From assembly GCF_011193355.1 (NCBI RefSeq), contig NZ_CP049780.1, forward strand, positions 6,726,634 through 6,790,633: 64,000 nt of DNA. The letters are read 5' to 3'. Below, piece after piece: positions 1 through 11,717 of the stretch. A program made the translations under genes and the position numbers. Every line of letters starts with the position of its first letter. Position 1 is the stretch's first letter. The notes below the pieces were generated by a model. That model saw nothing but the letters and a program-made list of their open reading frames with translations. It did no database searches and was not told the origin of the DNA. Source of the DNA: Streptomyces sp. JB150 (GTDB taxonomy: Bacteria > Actinomycetota > Actinomycetes > Streptomycetales > Streptomycetaceae).

Positions 1-2066
1 AGCACCTGGCGCCCGCCCGGCGGCGGCTCGGTCTCGCGGGCCCGCAGCCAGCTGCTCGCCGACGGCGACACGCTCACCACCCGCTCCCGCAGCGACGGCA
101 GCAGCGCCCACGGCACCCGGTGCAGCCGCGCGGGCGGCACGATCACCACCGGCCCGGCACCCAGGTGGGCGGCGGCCGGACCGAGCAGCAGCTCCTCCAG
201 CCGCCGGCCCGCCGCCTCCACCACCGGCAGCCGCCCCTCGGCCCCCGGATGGGCCAGCCGCCGCAGCCCGGCCTGCACGTGCTCGGCCTCGACCTCCGCC
301 TCCGCCAGCAGCCCCGCCTCGAACCGCCGCACCCGGCCCCGCCCGCACAGCAGCACCTGCACCCGCCCGTCCAGCACCGCCAGCTCCACCAGCCGCGTCC
401 CGCCCAGCCGGTCCAGCAGCCGGCCCACGTCGAACCGGTGCCCGTCACCCGGCGCGTCGCCCCGCATGTGCAGCGTCCGCGACCGCACCTCCCGCTCCAG
501 CCGCCGCTGCTCACGCTCCAGCGCCGGGATCGGCCGGCCCTCCCAGCGGGCCGCCTCCGCGCGGGCCGCGATCTCACGGAACGCGGTCAGCCCGCTCATC
601 AGCGCCGGATCGGCGGGCGGCCGGGTCGGCGGCGCCGACAGCACCGTCGCCCGCCAGCGCTCGCTCCACTCCAGCAGCCGCCGCGGCCCGCCCTCGTCCA
701 GGCTCACCCGCTGCGCCAGCGCCGCCAGTTCGGCGCCCTGCGCGGTGGCCCGCGCCCGCAGCTCCGACGCGCCCAGTGTCATCCGGTGGTCGTCCAGCAC
801 GTCCAGACCGCGCCGGCACGCCTCCAGCACCCCGCGCGCCGAACCCGCCGCCCGTGCCCGCAGCGCCTGCGCCGCCCACCCCGTCATCCGCGCCAGCGGC
901 GGCCCGCCGCGCCGGCTGCGCGCGGCCACCGCCAGATGCCGTTCCGCGTCCGCCGTCCAGCCCAGGGCCAGCGCGATCCGGCCCGCCAGCAGCGACGCCT
1001 CCGGCGCGGCCGGCGCCCCGAACGACGCCAGCCGCTCGGCCACCGCGGCGGCGTCCGCGACCAGCCGCCCCGAGCTGCGCCCGGCGGCCACCCGCGCCTC
1101 GATCAGCACCAGCCGGGCATGCGCCTCCCACCAGGTGCGCCGCTGCCCCGAGAACAGCCGCACCGCCACCGCCGCGCGAGCGATCGCGGTGTGCGGATCC
1201 CCCGCGAGCCGCGCCGCGCGCGCCGCCGCCAGCAGCAGCTCCGCCTTGCGCGTGGACTGCCCGCCCATTCCGTCCAGCACCGCTATCGCCGCGTCCGCCT
1301 CCGCCAGCGCCTCCGGCGCCAGCCCCGCCGCCATCAGCACCTCGCAGCGGCGGATGTTCAGCATGAACGTCGGCGTGCCCAGCTTGGCGTACCGCTCCTC
1401 CGCCTCGTCCAGCAGCCGCAGCGCCGCCGGGATGTCCCCGGACCGGAACGCCGCCAGCCCCCGGCTCTCCACCGCGTCCGCCTTGTCGTGCTCCTGGCCG
1501 GTGGTCTCCCACAGCTTCTCCGCCGCCGTGAAGTCGGCGTCCGCCCGCTCCACCGCGCCCAGCGCCAGATGCACCGTCGCCCGCAGCGTCAGCGCCCGCG
1601 CCGTCCAGATCACGTCGTCCGCCTGCCGCAGCACGGGAATCGCCCGTCGCACGTCCTCCAGCGCCTCGCGGTGATGGCCGAGCACCCACCAGACGTACGC
1701 CCTGCGGTACCGCACCCGCGCCCGGGTGTGCCCCGTACCGCGCGCCACCCCGCGCTCGAACGCCGCGAGCCCCTGCCGGGTGCGCCCCGCGTGCACCAGT
1801 GCGACCCCGAGCGTGCCGAGGACGTCCGCCTCCCGCTCCGCCGAATCCGCGCGCGCCGCCAGATCGCGGGCACGCCGCAGGTGGTGCAGGGCGATCCGCA
1901 GATCGCCGAAGTCCCGCTGCCAGATGCCGATCACCTGGTGCGCCACGGATGCGTGCAGCGGTGCCGGGTCGGCGGCGAGCACCTCCCGCGCCCGGTCCAG
2001 CGCCTCGTTCGGGGCGGCGAACACCATCGGCAGCAGTTCGAGAACCGAGTCGCTTCCCGCTCTCAC
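1..2066 (-). CDS. TPR-CHAT domain peptidase, 3' end cut by the window edge
   Basis: At least 688 codons read leftward from a GTG at 2066 and run off the left edge. The N-terminal half is helical and TPR-like, with repeated segments such as ALHHLRRARDLAARAD and GRTRQGLAAFERGVARG, and a SPOUT-like run of Ala/Arg/Leu through the middle. The last visible residues (LHRVPWALLPSLRER, then VSVSPSASSWLRAR) match the start of a CHAT domain, the caspase-like peptidase fold. The catalytic His and Cys would lie beyond the edge and are not seen. The gene diverges from a subtilase/sigma operon. CHAT proteins with TPR repeats are known from predicted conflict and programmed-death systems; a regulatory protease role is inferred. 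No convincing ribosome binding site precedes the start. Confidence 0.82.
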   Translation of the reverse strand, partial: MRAGSDSVLELLPMVFAAPNEALDRAREVLAADPAPLHASVAHQVIGIWQRDFGDLRIALHHLRRARDLAARADSAEREADVLGTLGVALVHAGRTRQGLAAFERGVARGTGHTRARVRYRRAYVWWVLGHHREALEDVRRAIPVLRQADDVIWTARALTLRATVHLALGAVERADADFTAAEKLWETTGQEHDKADAVESRGLAAFRSGDIPAALRLLDEAEERYAKLGTPTFMLNIRRCEVLMAAGLAPEALAEADAAIAVLDGMGGQSTRKAELLLAAARAARLAGDPHTAIARAAVAVRLFSGQRRTWWEAHARLVLIEARVAAGRSSGRLVADAAAVAERLASFGAPAAPEASLLAGRIALALGWTADAERHLAVAARSRRGGPPLARMTGWAAQALRARAAGSARGVLEACRRGLDVLDDHRMTLGASELRARATAQGAELAALAQRVSLDEGGPRRLLEWSERWRATVLSAPPTRPPADPALMSGLTAFREIAARAEAARWEGRPIPALEREQRRLEREVRSRTLHMRGDAPGDGHRFDVGRLLDRLGGTRLVELAVLDGRVQVLLCGRGRVRRFEAGLLAEAEVEAEHVQAGLRRLAHPGAEGRLPVVEAAGRRLEELLLGPAAAHLGAGPVVIVPPARLHRVPWALLPSLRERVVSVSPSASSWLRARETEPPPGGRQV

Positions 2067-2184
2067 CCCACGGATGGTAGTGGCCCCCGTCCTGCGGAAC
2101 CACGGGTTACCGATTCGTCTCTGTATCAATCAGCGGCAGCACGGCTCTACTTGACGACCGTCGCCTCGAGGGGGAGGACACACC

Positions 2185-3615
2185 ATGGCTCCACACCGAT
2201 TCCGCGAGCAGTTCGACCAGATCCAGCGCGCGATGCCCGACGTCCCGCTCGCCATGGGACCGGACGACTCCGCCGAGTTCCTGTACGAGAAGGGAGTCGT
2301 CCTCGCCCGCGACGGCGAGGAGGCCCAGGTCGTCGAGGACACCGTCCGCACCTTCTTCACCGAGGCGCCCGACCTGACCCCCGACACGGTGCGGCGGGCG
2401 GGCCCGCCGCGCAACCGCTCCGGCATCACCCGCATCCAGGTCGGCGACCCCGGCGAGGGCGCGCCCGGCGCGGACCGCGCGGTCGCGAGCGCGTTGCGGG
2501 CGCTGCGGCAGACGGAGGGACGCGCGGGCCGCCGGCTGGTCAGCCGCAACCACGTGGTGTCGATCGCGGTCAACGCCTGCCCCGGCGACGAACCCGCGCC
2601 CGCCCCGCAGAACGAGCCGCCGAACCCGGCCGCCGCCGAGGGCCGCTACGACCCGGAGACCTCCGTCGGCGTCCTCGTCGTCGACACCGGCCTCATGAGC
2701 GACTACCGGGCCTACCCGCTGCTCGCCCACACCCGCGGCGACCTCCAGCTCCGGGAGACCGACGAGGCGGGCGTCCTCCAGCAGTACGTCGGGCACGGCA
2801 CGTTCATCGCCGGCCTCGTCGCCGCCGTCGCCCCCAACACCGACGTCACCGTACGCAACTCGCTCAACGACGCCGGGGCCGTCCTGGAGTCCGAGTTCGG
2901 CGAGCGGCTGTTCGAGGCGGTCGACGCGAGCGGCTGGCCGGACATCATCAGCCTCTCCGCGGGCACCTCCAACGGCCGCACCGACGGACTCCTCGGCGTG
3001 CAGGCGTTCATGGAGGAACTGCGCGAGCAGCGCACCCTGCTGGTCGCCTGCGCCGGCAACAACGCCAGCGCCACCCCCTTCTGGCCCGCCGCCTACGCCG
3101 ACCTGCCCGACTGGGGCGACAGCGTCCTCTCGGTCGGCGCGCTGCGCGGCGACGGCGAGTTCGGCGCCTGCTTCTCCAACCACGGCGCGTGGGTCAAGGT
3201 CTACGCCCCCGGCGAGCGGCTCACCAGCGCCCTGACCGGCTGGGGCGCCCCCGTGCCGTACGTCTACCAGCACTCCACCTACGACGCCTGCCGCTACGGC
3301 TTCGGCTACGGCTGCACCTGCCAGTTCCCCCGCCACACCGGCCTGCTCAGCGAGGACAGCACCGAGGGCAAGCCGGACCAGGTGATGTTCCAGGGGCTCG
3401 CGCAGTGGAGCGGCACCTCGTTCGCCGCCCCCGTGGTCGCCGGACTGGTCGCCGCCCACATGACGGCGCACAAGGAGCGCGACCCGCGCGCCGCCGCCCG
3501 CCGGCTCCTCGCGGACAACACCGAGTTCGCGGAGGTGCGCGGGGCGCACGTACCGGCGCTGGTGCCGCCCACCTGGCGCCCCGTCCCGGTCGCCGCGCCG
3601 GTCGCCGCCGTATGA
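2185..3615 (+). CDS. Intracellular S8-family (subtilisin-like) serine peptidase
   Basis: 476 residues with the full subtilase triad: Asp167 in VLVVDTG, His204 in GHGTFIAG and Ser412 in SGTSFAAP. The oxyanion Asn292 lies in CAGNN. There is no signal peptide or membrane segment, so the enzyme should act in the cytoplasm, unlike most Streptomyces subtilases. The start ATG follows GGGGAGGA at 2171-2178. It heads an operon with a sigma factor and a 175-residue protein, and faces the TPR-CHAT gene. An inferred role is cleavage of a regulatory protein in a CHAT/subtilase/sigma pathway; the substrate is unknown. The N-terminal 150 residues have no domain I can name. Confidence 0.9.
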   Translation: MAPHRFREQFDQIQRAMPDVPLAMGPDDSAEFLYEKGVVLARDGEEAQVVEDTVRTFFTEAPDLTPDTVRRAGPPRNRSGITRIQVGDPGEGAPGADRAVASALRALRQTEGRAGRRLVSRNHVVSIAVNACPGDEPAPAPQNEPPNPAAAEGRYDPETSVGVLVVDTGLMSDYRAYPLLAHTRGDLQLRETDEAGVLQQYVGHGTFIAGLVAAVAPNTDVTVRNSLNDAGAVLESEFGERLFEAVDASGWPDIISLSAGTSNGRTDGLLGVQAFMEELREQRTLLVACAGNNASATPFWPAAYADLPDWGDSVLSVGALRGDGEFGACFSNHGAWVKVYAPGERLTSALTGWGAPVPYVYQHSTYDACRYGFGYGCTCQFPRHTGLLSEDSTEGKPDQVMFQGLAQWSGTSFAAPVVAGLVAAHMTAHKERDPRAAARRLLADNTEFAEVRGAHVPALVPPTWRPVPVAAPVAAV

Positions 3616-3674
3616 GCGCCGGAGCAGTCCCCGCCACGGCGTACGATGACTTGCCGTACACGAGGGGTGGGGCC

Positions 3675-4250
3675 GTGGACCGTGCAGATGTCGGCGCGCT
3701 CGTCCAGTCCGCCGTCGACGGTGACGCGGCGGCCTGGAAGGCGCTCGTGGAAGGGCTGAGCCCCCTGGTGTGGTCCGTGGTGCGCGCGCACCGGCTCTCC
3801 GACGCCGACGCCCACGAGGTCTACCAGACGGTCTGGTTCCGCTTCGCCCAGCACCTCGGGCGGATCCGCGAACCGCACAAGGCGGGATCCTGGCTCGCGA
3901 CCACCGCGCGGAACGAGTCGCTGAAGGTGATCCGCGGCTGGCAGCGGCTGACACCGACCGACGACCCGCAGCTCCTGGACCGGGTCAGCGAGGACCGCAC
4001 GCCGGAGCAGTCCCTGCTCGACTCCGAGGAGGCGGCCGCGCAGAGCGAGCGGGTCCGGCGGCTGTGGCAGGAGTTCGAGGCACTGGGGGAGCGGTGCCGG
4101 CAGCTGCTGCGGGTGCTGATGGCCTCGCCGCCGCCCAGCTATCAGGAGGTGTCCGCCGCTCTGGGCATCGCCGTCGGCAGCATCGGACCCCTGCGCCAGC
4201 GCTGTCTGCGCCGGCTGCGCGCCCGACTCGACGCACGGGGAGCATCGTGA
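3675..4250 (+). CDS. ECF-like RNA polymerase sigma factor
   Basis: 191 residues. Region 2 spans about residues 15-85 (VYQTVWFRFAQHL, then GSWLATTARNESLKVIR) and region 4 lies near the end (SYQEVSAALGIAVGSIGPLRQR, a sigma-70 region 4 helix-turn-helix). Only sigma2 and sigma4 are present, as in ECF factors. I chose GTG 3675 because GAGGGGTGGGG precedes it; an in-frame ATG at 3612 overlaps the protease stop but has no ribosome binding site. Its stop overlaps the next start by 4 nt (GTGA), so translational coupling is likely. The adjacent proteases suggest proteolytic control instead of, or together with, a classic membrane anti-sigma factor. Target promoters are unknown. Confidence 0.9.
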   Translation: MDRADVGALVQSAVDGDAAAWKALVEGLSPLVWSVVRAHRLSDADAHEVYQTVWFRFAQHLGRIREPHKAGSWLATTARNESLKVIRGWQRLTPTDDPQLLDRVSEDRTPEQSLLDSEEAAAQSERVRRLWQEFEALGERCRQLLRVLMASPPPSYQEVSAALGIAVGSIGPLRQRCLRRLRARLDARGAS

Positions 4251-4774
4251 ACGACATGACCAACGGCGCCGGCGGCGCCGACGACGGCTTCGGCCCCCAC
4301 GACAGCGGCGACGAGACCGCCCTGGACGACGCGGAGTTCGGCGCCGGGCTGCTGGAGGAGGAGCTGCGGCAGGCCGCCGCGATCCTCGACCCGGTCCCGC
4401 CGGAGCTGTGGCGGATCGCGGTGGACGCCTACGCCCTGCACGACCTCGACGCGCGCCTCGCCGAGCTGACCTTCGACTCGCTGGTGGACGCCATCCCGGT
4501 GCGCGGCGCCGGGGACGTACCGCGGATGCTGACCTTCCGCACCGGTGAGCTGAGCGTGGACGTCGAGGTGACCGCGCACGGGCTGATCGGGCAGGTGCTG
4601 CCGCCGCAGCCCGCCCGCATCGAGGTCCTCGGCGGTCCGCACCCGGCCGTCCCCGACACCCTCACCGCCGACGCCATGGGCCGCTTCACCAGCGATCTGC
4701 CGCCCACCGGCCCGTTCGCCCTGCGGCTGCGGACCGGTGGGGAGGTGGTCGTGACGGAGTGGCTGCGGGCCTGA
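4247..4774 (+). CDS. Hypothetical protein coupled to the sigma factor
   Basis: 175 residues starting at a GTG that overlaps the sigma stop; ATG 4256 is an alternative start. The first 50 residues are acidic. The middle contains [27 protein letters not shown], and the rest looks like beta-strand-rich sequence ([40 protein letters not shown]) resembling small carboxypeptidase-regulatory-like sandwiches. There is no transmembrane helix or zinc motif. Position suggests a partner, sensor or inhibitor of the sigma factor, or a protease substrate. I do not recognise a named family. Confidence 0.78.
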   Translation: MNDMTNGAGGADDGFGPHDSGDETALDDAEFGAGLLEEELRQAAAILDPVPPELWRIAVDAYALHDLDARLAELTFDSLVDAIPVRGAGDVPRMLTFRTGELSVDVEVTAHGLIGQVLPPQPARIEVLGGPHPAVPDTLTADAMGRFTSDLPPTGPFALRLRTGGEVVVTEWLRA

Positions 4775-4792
4775 CCGCGCGGGGCGGGGGCG

Positions 4793-5578
4793 TCAGCGCG
4801 ACACGGCGGAGACCAGCGCGGCGAGCGCCTCCGCCAGCCGCCCCAGCCCCGGCCCCGCCGGGCCGCCCGGCTCGGCCATGTAGGTGTCCCGGCGGATCTC
4901 CACCATCAGCGCGGACACCCGCGGGTCCGTCCCGTAGAACTCCAGCGGCACGTACGTCCCGCTGAACGGGCTGTCCAGCCCGGTCTGCTCGCCGAACGCG
5001 GCGCGGGCGGCGGCGAGCAGTTGCGGCGGCGTGTGGAAGGCGTCGGTGCCCAGGCACACGGGCGGCCGGGGACCGTCCCCGTGCAGCTCGTACGGCAGCC
5101 GCTCGGTGGGGTACGAGTGCACGTCGATGATCACCGCCCGCCCGGTCGCGGCCAGCCGCGCGGCCACGGCCTTGGTCATGGCCCGCGCGTACGGCCGGAA
5201 GTAGCGCTCGATCAGAGGCTCGGGGTCGCTGTCCGCGGGCCGCAGCGCCTCCCGGTGCGTGGTCCGCGTGTACACCGCCCCCATGCCCACGGCGAGCATC
5301 TCCTCCCGCTCGTCGGGGAACCGCTCCGGATCCACGACCAGCCGCGACAGCCGGTTCACGAACCTCCAGGGCGTGACGGGCGCGAGTTCGGCCGCCTCGG
5401 CGGCGATCCGGTCGGTGTGCGCGTCGACGATGTGGTCCAGCTCCCGCCGGAGCGCCTCGTCGTCCAGCACGATGCCGGCGCGGACGTCCGCCGGTATCTC
5501 CCGCGAGGAGTGCGGGACATGGAGGATCACCGGGGAGTCGTCGTCGCCGGGCAGCAGGTCGAAGGACGGACGGGACAC
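4793..5578 (-). CDS. N-formylglutamate amidohydrolase family protein
   Basis: 261 residues. The FGase fold is recognised by the N-terminal [13 protein letters not shown], by [14 protein letters not shown], by [18 protein letters not shown] (Arg and Asp typical of the active site), and by [16 protein letters not shown] and [11 protein letters not shown]. Family members hydrolyse N-formyl-L-glutamate to formate and glutamate in histidine degradation, or act on related N-acyl amides. No hut genes are adjacent, so the substrate is not settled by context. Start is GTG 5578 after CGGAG. The gene converges on the sigma operon with an 18-nt gap. Confidence 0.88.
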   Translation of the reverse strand: MSRPSFDLLPGDDDSPVILHVPHSSREIPADVRAGIVLDDEALRRELDHIVDAHTDRIAAEAAELAPVTPWRFVNRLSRLVVDPERFPDEREEMLAVGMGAVYTRTTHREALRPADSDPEPLIERYFRPYARAMTKAVAARLAATGRAVIIDVHSYPTERLPYELHGDGPRPPVCLGTDAFHTPPQLLAAARAAFGEQTGLDSPFSGTYVPLEFYGTDPRVSALMVEIRRDTYMAEPGGPAGPGLGRLAEALAALVSAVSR

Positions 5579-5622
5579 GGGCGGCTCCGAAGGGCGTGGG
5601 ACGCGGGAACGGACGAGACGGG

Positions 5623-5658
5623 TCCGCCCCGGTCGGGCAGTGCGCCGACCGGGGCGGA
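5623..5658. terminator. Terminator hairpin after isocitrate dehydrogenase
   Basis: Perfect 14-bp inverted repeat, TCCGCCCCGGTCGG and its complement, with an 8-nt loop. It begins 29 nt beyond the isocitrate dehydrogenase stop codon on the minus strand. It has no T-run, as is normal for Streptomyces terminators. Confidence 0.8.
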
Positions 5659-5686
5659 TACGGAAAACCCCTGGACGGGGTGAGCG

Positions 5687-8098
<2,412 letters not shown>

Positions 8099-8199
8099 TC
8101 AGGTCATGCGGTGGGTGTCGGGATACCGGGCGGCCTCCGCGCCGAGCAGGGCGCCGGCCGGCCCGAGTGACTACGGCGGGTGACCGCAGAGGCGGGCTC

Positions 8200-8230
8200 A
8201 GCGGTGCGACGCACAGTGCGCCGCACCGCT
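8200..8230. terminator. Terminator hairpin after the MscS gene
   Basis: 9-bp outer stem AGCGGTGCG/CGCACCGCT, one mismatch, then a 4-bp inner stem. It lies 40 nt beyond the stop of the MscS-family gene on the minus strand. The gap 7907-8199 has the icd promoter region, but I could not define -35/-10 boxes there. Confidence 0.65.
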
Positions 8231-8269
8231 TTCACCTCTCCGGTTCCGCCCGTCCCCGCGCGCCCGCCC

Positions 8270-9367
8270 TCACTCGACCCCCGCGGCCGGGGCCTCGGCC
8301 GGCTCGCTTTCCGTGCTGCGCTGGTGCGGGATCACCGGCGCTCCCGGGCGCAGGGTGACCGTGCGGGCCGGGGCCGGGATGCTGATGCCCTCCGCGCGGT
8401 AGCGGCGGTGCAGGCGCTTGATGAACTCGTGCTTGATCCGGTACTGGTCGCTGAACTCGCCGACGCCGAGGATCACCGTGAAACCGATCCGCGAGTCGCC
8501 GAAGGTGTGGAAGCGGACGGCGGGCTCGTGGTCCGGGACGGCGCCCGTGACCTCGGTCATCACCTCGGTGACCACCTCGCAGGTCACCCGCTCCACGTGC
8601 TCCAGGTCGCTGTCGTAGCCGACCCCGGCCTGGACCATGATGGTCAGCTCCTGCTCGGGCCGGTTGTAGTTGGTCATGTTCGTCCCCGCGAGCTGCCCGT
8701 TGGGGATGATGACCAGGTTGTTGGAGAGGTTGCGGATGGTGGTCTGCCGCCAGTTGATGTCGGTGACGTAACCCTCCTCGCCGCTGCTCAGCCGGATGTA
8801 GTCGCCCGGCTGCACGGTCTTCGACGCGAGGATGTGGATGCCCGCGAAGAGGTTGGCGAGGGTGTCCTGGAGGGCCAGCGCGACCGCCAGACCACCCACG
8901 CCGAGCGCGGTGAGCATCGGGGCTATGGAGATGCCCAGGGTCTGGAGCACCACCAGGAAGCCGAGCGCCAGCACCATCACGCGGGTGATGTTCACGAAGA
9001 TCGTGGCCGACGCGGCGACGCCCGAGCGGGACTGGGCCACCGACCGGACCAGATCGGCCACGACCCGCGCCGCCGCCAGCGTCACCACGAAGATCAGCAG
9101 CACCGTGAGGGCCTGGTTGGTGTGGTGCTGCACCGTCCGGGTCAGCGGCAGCACCGCCGCCGCGGCCGCCGCGCCGCCGACGACCGCCGCCCACGGCACC
9201 ACCGTGCGCAGCGCGTCCACGATGACGTCGTCGCCGCTCCAGCGGGTGCGGTCGGCCTGCTTGCCCAGCCAGCGCAGCAGCAGCCGCAGCGCGAACGCCG
9301 CCAGCAGGCCCGCGGCCAGCGCGATGCCGGCGAGCATGAAGTCGTCCAGGGTCAGCGCGCGGGTCAT
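8270..9367 (-). CDS. MscS-family mechanosensitive ion channel
   Basis: 365 residues. There are about four hydrophobic segments: residues 9-30, 58-80, 85-103 and 125-165. The last is the glycine/alanine-rich pore helix (APMLTALGVGGLAVALALQDTLANLFAG), directly followed by the beta domain (VQPGDYIRLSSGEEGYVTDINWRQTTIR, IIPNGQL) typical of MscS. The C-terminal soluble domain holds a VILGVGEFSDQYRIKHEF block. It should open under membrane tension and release solutes after osmotic downshift. The start ATG has GGAGGTGA before it. It is a single gene. Confidence 0.95.
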   Translation of the reverse strand: MTRALTLDDFMLAGIALAAGLLAAFALRLLLRWLGKQADRTRWSGDDVIVDALRTVVPWAAVVGGAAAAAAVLPLTRTVQHHTNQALTVLLIFVVTLAAARVVADLVRSVAQSRSGVAASATIFVNITRVMVLALGFLVVLQTLGISIAPMLTALGVGGLAVALALQDTLANLFAGIHILASKTVQPGDYIRLSSGEEGYVTDINWRQTTIRNLSNNLVIIPNGQLAGTNMTNYNRPEQELTIMVQAGVGYDSDLEHVERVTCEVVTEVMTEVTGAVPDHEPAVRFHTFGDSRIGFTVILGVGEFSDQYRIKHEFIKRLHRRYRAEGISIPAPARTVTLRPGAPVIPHQRSTESEPAEAPAAGVE

Positions 9368-10167
9368 CGGTCACCTCCGGAGGGACGATCCGCGGCAAAC
9401 GGGGCCGCCGACGGCCGGATGTGAAGTGTCGTCACGTTGTCACCTGCTCGAATTCCGGGATGTGCGAGCGCTCATCCTGCCGTACCCGGCACGCGTGTTC
9501 GCACCGGGGAGGTGAAGTCCCGGCCGCTGCCGGACGGGGGCGGTGGAGTGCCGCCGACGCGTTCCCGGTCGCCGGTCCGGCGTCGCACACGCGGAGTCGG
9601 ACGAGCGCCCGCGGCGCGGGCGCTCAGCGCCACGACGCGCGGCGACCTGGCGCCGGCGCCGGCCGCGCCTTCGGGAACGACCCCCGTACACCGCTGCGAC
9701 GATCGCCGCCGCCGGCGGACGGATCGCATGGCGCGGCGCGTGGCGCTCCCGTGAAACCTGAAGGGCGGGGCGGAGGGACCTGCGCGGCGAGGCCCGGCGG
9801 CCTTCCTGCCCTGGTGGGCCGGATCGCCGCGTCTCGGGGTCCATGGGTTTGGGCCGTCTTGGGGGTCGTGGGTCTCGGCCGGCTGGAAGTCCGCCACGCC
9901 CGGCGGTGAGGCACCGTGCCGGGGGAGCGGGGCACCGGCCTGCCGGACGCCGGCCTGCCGGACACCGCCCCCTGCCGGATCGACCCGGGGGCCGGACCCG
10001 GAAAGTTCCGCCCGACACCGCGGCACCGGCCGATACCGCAGCACCGGCCGGCACCGCGGCACCGCGGCACCGCGGCACCGCGGCACCGGCGGGCGCCGCA
10101 GCGGGGCCAGGTCCGGCAGGCGCCGCGGCGCGGGCAGGTGCCGCGGGCGCCGTGGCGCGAGTACGGC
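9368..10167. other. 800-bp gap without a convincing gene
   Basis: Between the MscS start and the APC permease stop there are open frames on both strands, but their translations are Arg/Pro/Gly/Ala-rich with no family resemblance and no good start sites. The region contains a duplicated 15-bp GGCCTGCCGGACGCC-like segment near 9935-9965 and the 8-bp minisatellite annotated separately. I see no RNA gene. Confidence 0.55.
10050..10089. repeat. 8-bp GC-rich tandem repeat
   Basis: About five copies of GCACCGCG in tandem, flanked from roughly 10010 to 10110 by diverged GCACCGGCC copies. Not coding as far as can be seen. Confidence 0.8.
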
Positions 10168-11685
10168 TCAGACGATGCCCTCGGCCAGCTCCGCCTGTTC
10201 GTGGTCGGTGCCGTACGCGGCGGTCGTCGGGGTGCCGTACGAGCGGCGGGCGACGAACCACCACACGGTGGCCAGGACGAGGACGACGGCGAGCGCGACG
10301 GACGCGTAGTTCATCGTGTCGACCGTCACCGGCGAGGACTGCGGCAGACAGAACAGCACGGTCACGAACGCCACCCACACCACCGCGATCCAGCCGATCG
10401 GCCTGCTCCAGCGGCCCAGGTGCCAGGGGCCCGGCGTGAAGCGGTCACCGGCGCGCAGCCGCAGGTAGACGGGGATGGCGTACGCGGGGGTGATGCCGAT
10501 GACGTTGATCGCGGTGACCGCGCCGTACGCCGTCGCCGAGTACAGGGACGGCAGGGCCAGGACGCAGGCCACCGCCACCGACAGCCAGACGGCGGCGACC
10601 GGGGTCTGGGTGCGCACGCTCACCTTGCGCCACAGCTGCGAGCCGGGCAGCGCCCGGTCCCGGCTGAACGCGAACACCATCCGGCTCGCCGCGGCGACCT
10701 CGGCGTTGCCGCAGAACAGCTGGGCCACGATGACCACCAGCAGCAGCGCGCTCGCGCCGTCGGTGCCGAGCCCGTCGAGCAGGATCTGCGCGGGCGGCAC
10801 CCCGGTCTCGCTGGCGCGCGTCGCGTCGTAGTCCCGGATGGCGAAGGTCAGACCGGCGAGCAGTACGAAACCGGCGACCCACGACACCCAGATGGCGCGC
10901 ACGATGCCGCGTGCCGCCGCCACCGAGGCGCCCGCGGTCTCCTCGGACAGGTGCGCGGAGGCGTCGTAGCCGGAGAACGTGTACTGGGCGAGCAGCAGGC
11001 CGATCGCGGCGACGTACAGCGGGTTGGACCAGCCGGTGTCGTTGACGAACTCGGTGAAGACGAAGGACGGCGACTGGTGGTGGTCGGGGACGATCGCCAG
11101 CGCGCCGACGATCAGCGCGACACCGCCGAGGTGCCACCACACGCTGATGGAGTTGAGCACGCTGACCAGGCGCACGCCGAACAGGTTCAGCACGGCGTGC
11201 AGCAGCAGGATGACGACGAAGATCAGCATCGTCTTCTCCGGTGTCGGCTGGAACCCCCACTGCAGGTTCAGGAACGCCCCGGTGAACAGGGCCGCGCCGT
11301 AGTCGATGCCGGCGATGGCGCCGAGCAGGCCGAGCAGGTTCAGCCAGCCCGTGTACCAGCCCCAGCGCCGCCCGCCGAGCCGGTCGGCCATGTAGTACAG
11401 CGCGCCGGAGGTGGGGTACGCGCTGGTGACCTCCGCCAGCGCGAGCCCCACGCACAGCACGAACAGGCCCACGCCGGCCCAGCCCCACAGCATCACCGCG
11501 GGGCCGCCCGCGCCCATGCCGAAGCCGTACAGCGTCATGCAGCCGGACAGGATCGAAATCACCGAGAAGCTGATCGCGAAGTTGCCGAAGCCGCCCATCC
11601 GGCGGGCGAGCACCGGCCGGTAGCCCAGTTCGCGCAGGCGTTGCTCCTCGTCCGGGAGCGGGGCGCCTTGGGGGGTGCGGGGCAT
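10168..11685 (-). CDS. APC-family amino acid permease
   Basis: 505 residues with about 12 hydrophobic segments. The N-terminus carries the APC consensus LGYRPVLARRMGGFGNFAISFSVISI and, in helix 1, SGCMTLYGFGMGAGGP. TYPTSGALYYMADRL-like and SGYDASAHLSEET segments match the ACT/GABA permease subfamily (BAT1/YfnA-like). It should import amino acids or amines with protons or by exchange; the substrate cannot be told. ATG 11685 follows AGGAGG. An upstream gene on the same strand ends at 11718, so the two may be co-transcribed. Confidence 0.93.
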   Translation of the reverse strand: MPRTPQGAPLPDEEQRLRELGYRPVLARRMGGFGNFAISFSVISILSGCMTLYGFGMGAGGPAVMLWGWAGVGLFVLCVGLALAEVTSAYPTSGALYYMADRLGGRRWGWYTGWLNLLGLLGAIAGIDYGAALFTGAFLNLQWGFQPTPEKTMLIFVVILLLHAVLNLFGVRLVSVLNSISVWWHLGGVALIVGALAIVPDHHQSPSFVFTEFVNDTGWSNPLYVAAIGLLLAQYTFSGYDASAHLSEETAGASVAAARGIVRAIWVSWVAGFVLLAGLTFAIRDYDATRASETGVPPAQILLDGLGTDGASALLLVVIVAQLFCGNAEVAAASRMVFAFSRDRALPGSQLWRKVSVRTQTPVAAVWLSVAVACVLALPSLYSATAYGAVTAINVIGITPAYAIPVYLRLRAGDRFTPGPWHLGRWSRPIGWIAVVWVAFVTVLFCLPQSSPVTVDTMNYASVALAVVLVLATVWWFVARRSYGTPTTAAYGTDHEQAELAEGIV

Positions 11686-11717
11686 GCGGGACCTCCTGGG
11701 AGACGGAACGGGGGACG

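Noticed and set aside
120..3600. Long + strand open frame across the CHAT gene and subtilase
   Set aside because: Its translation is Arg/Pro/Gln/His-rich with no family resemblance until the sigma factor part. It is a GC-bias shadow frame.
3612..3674. ATG 3612 as the sigma factor start
   Set aside because: It overlaps the protease stop but has no ribosome binding site, while GTG 3675 has a strong one and gives a normal N-terminus.
9440..10378. Minus-strand ORFs between MscS and the APC permease
   Set aside because: Arg/Pro-rich with repeats and no recognisable protein; one overlaps the permease tail in another frame.
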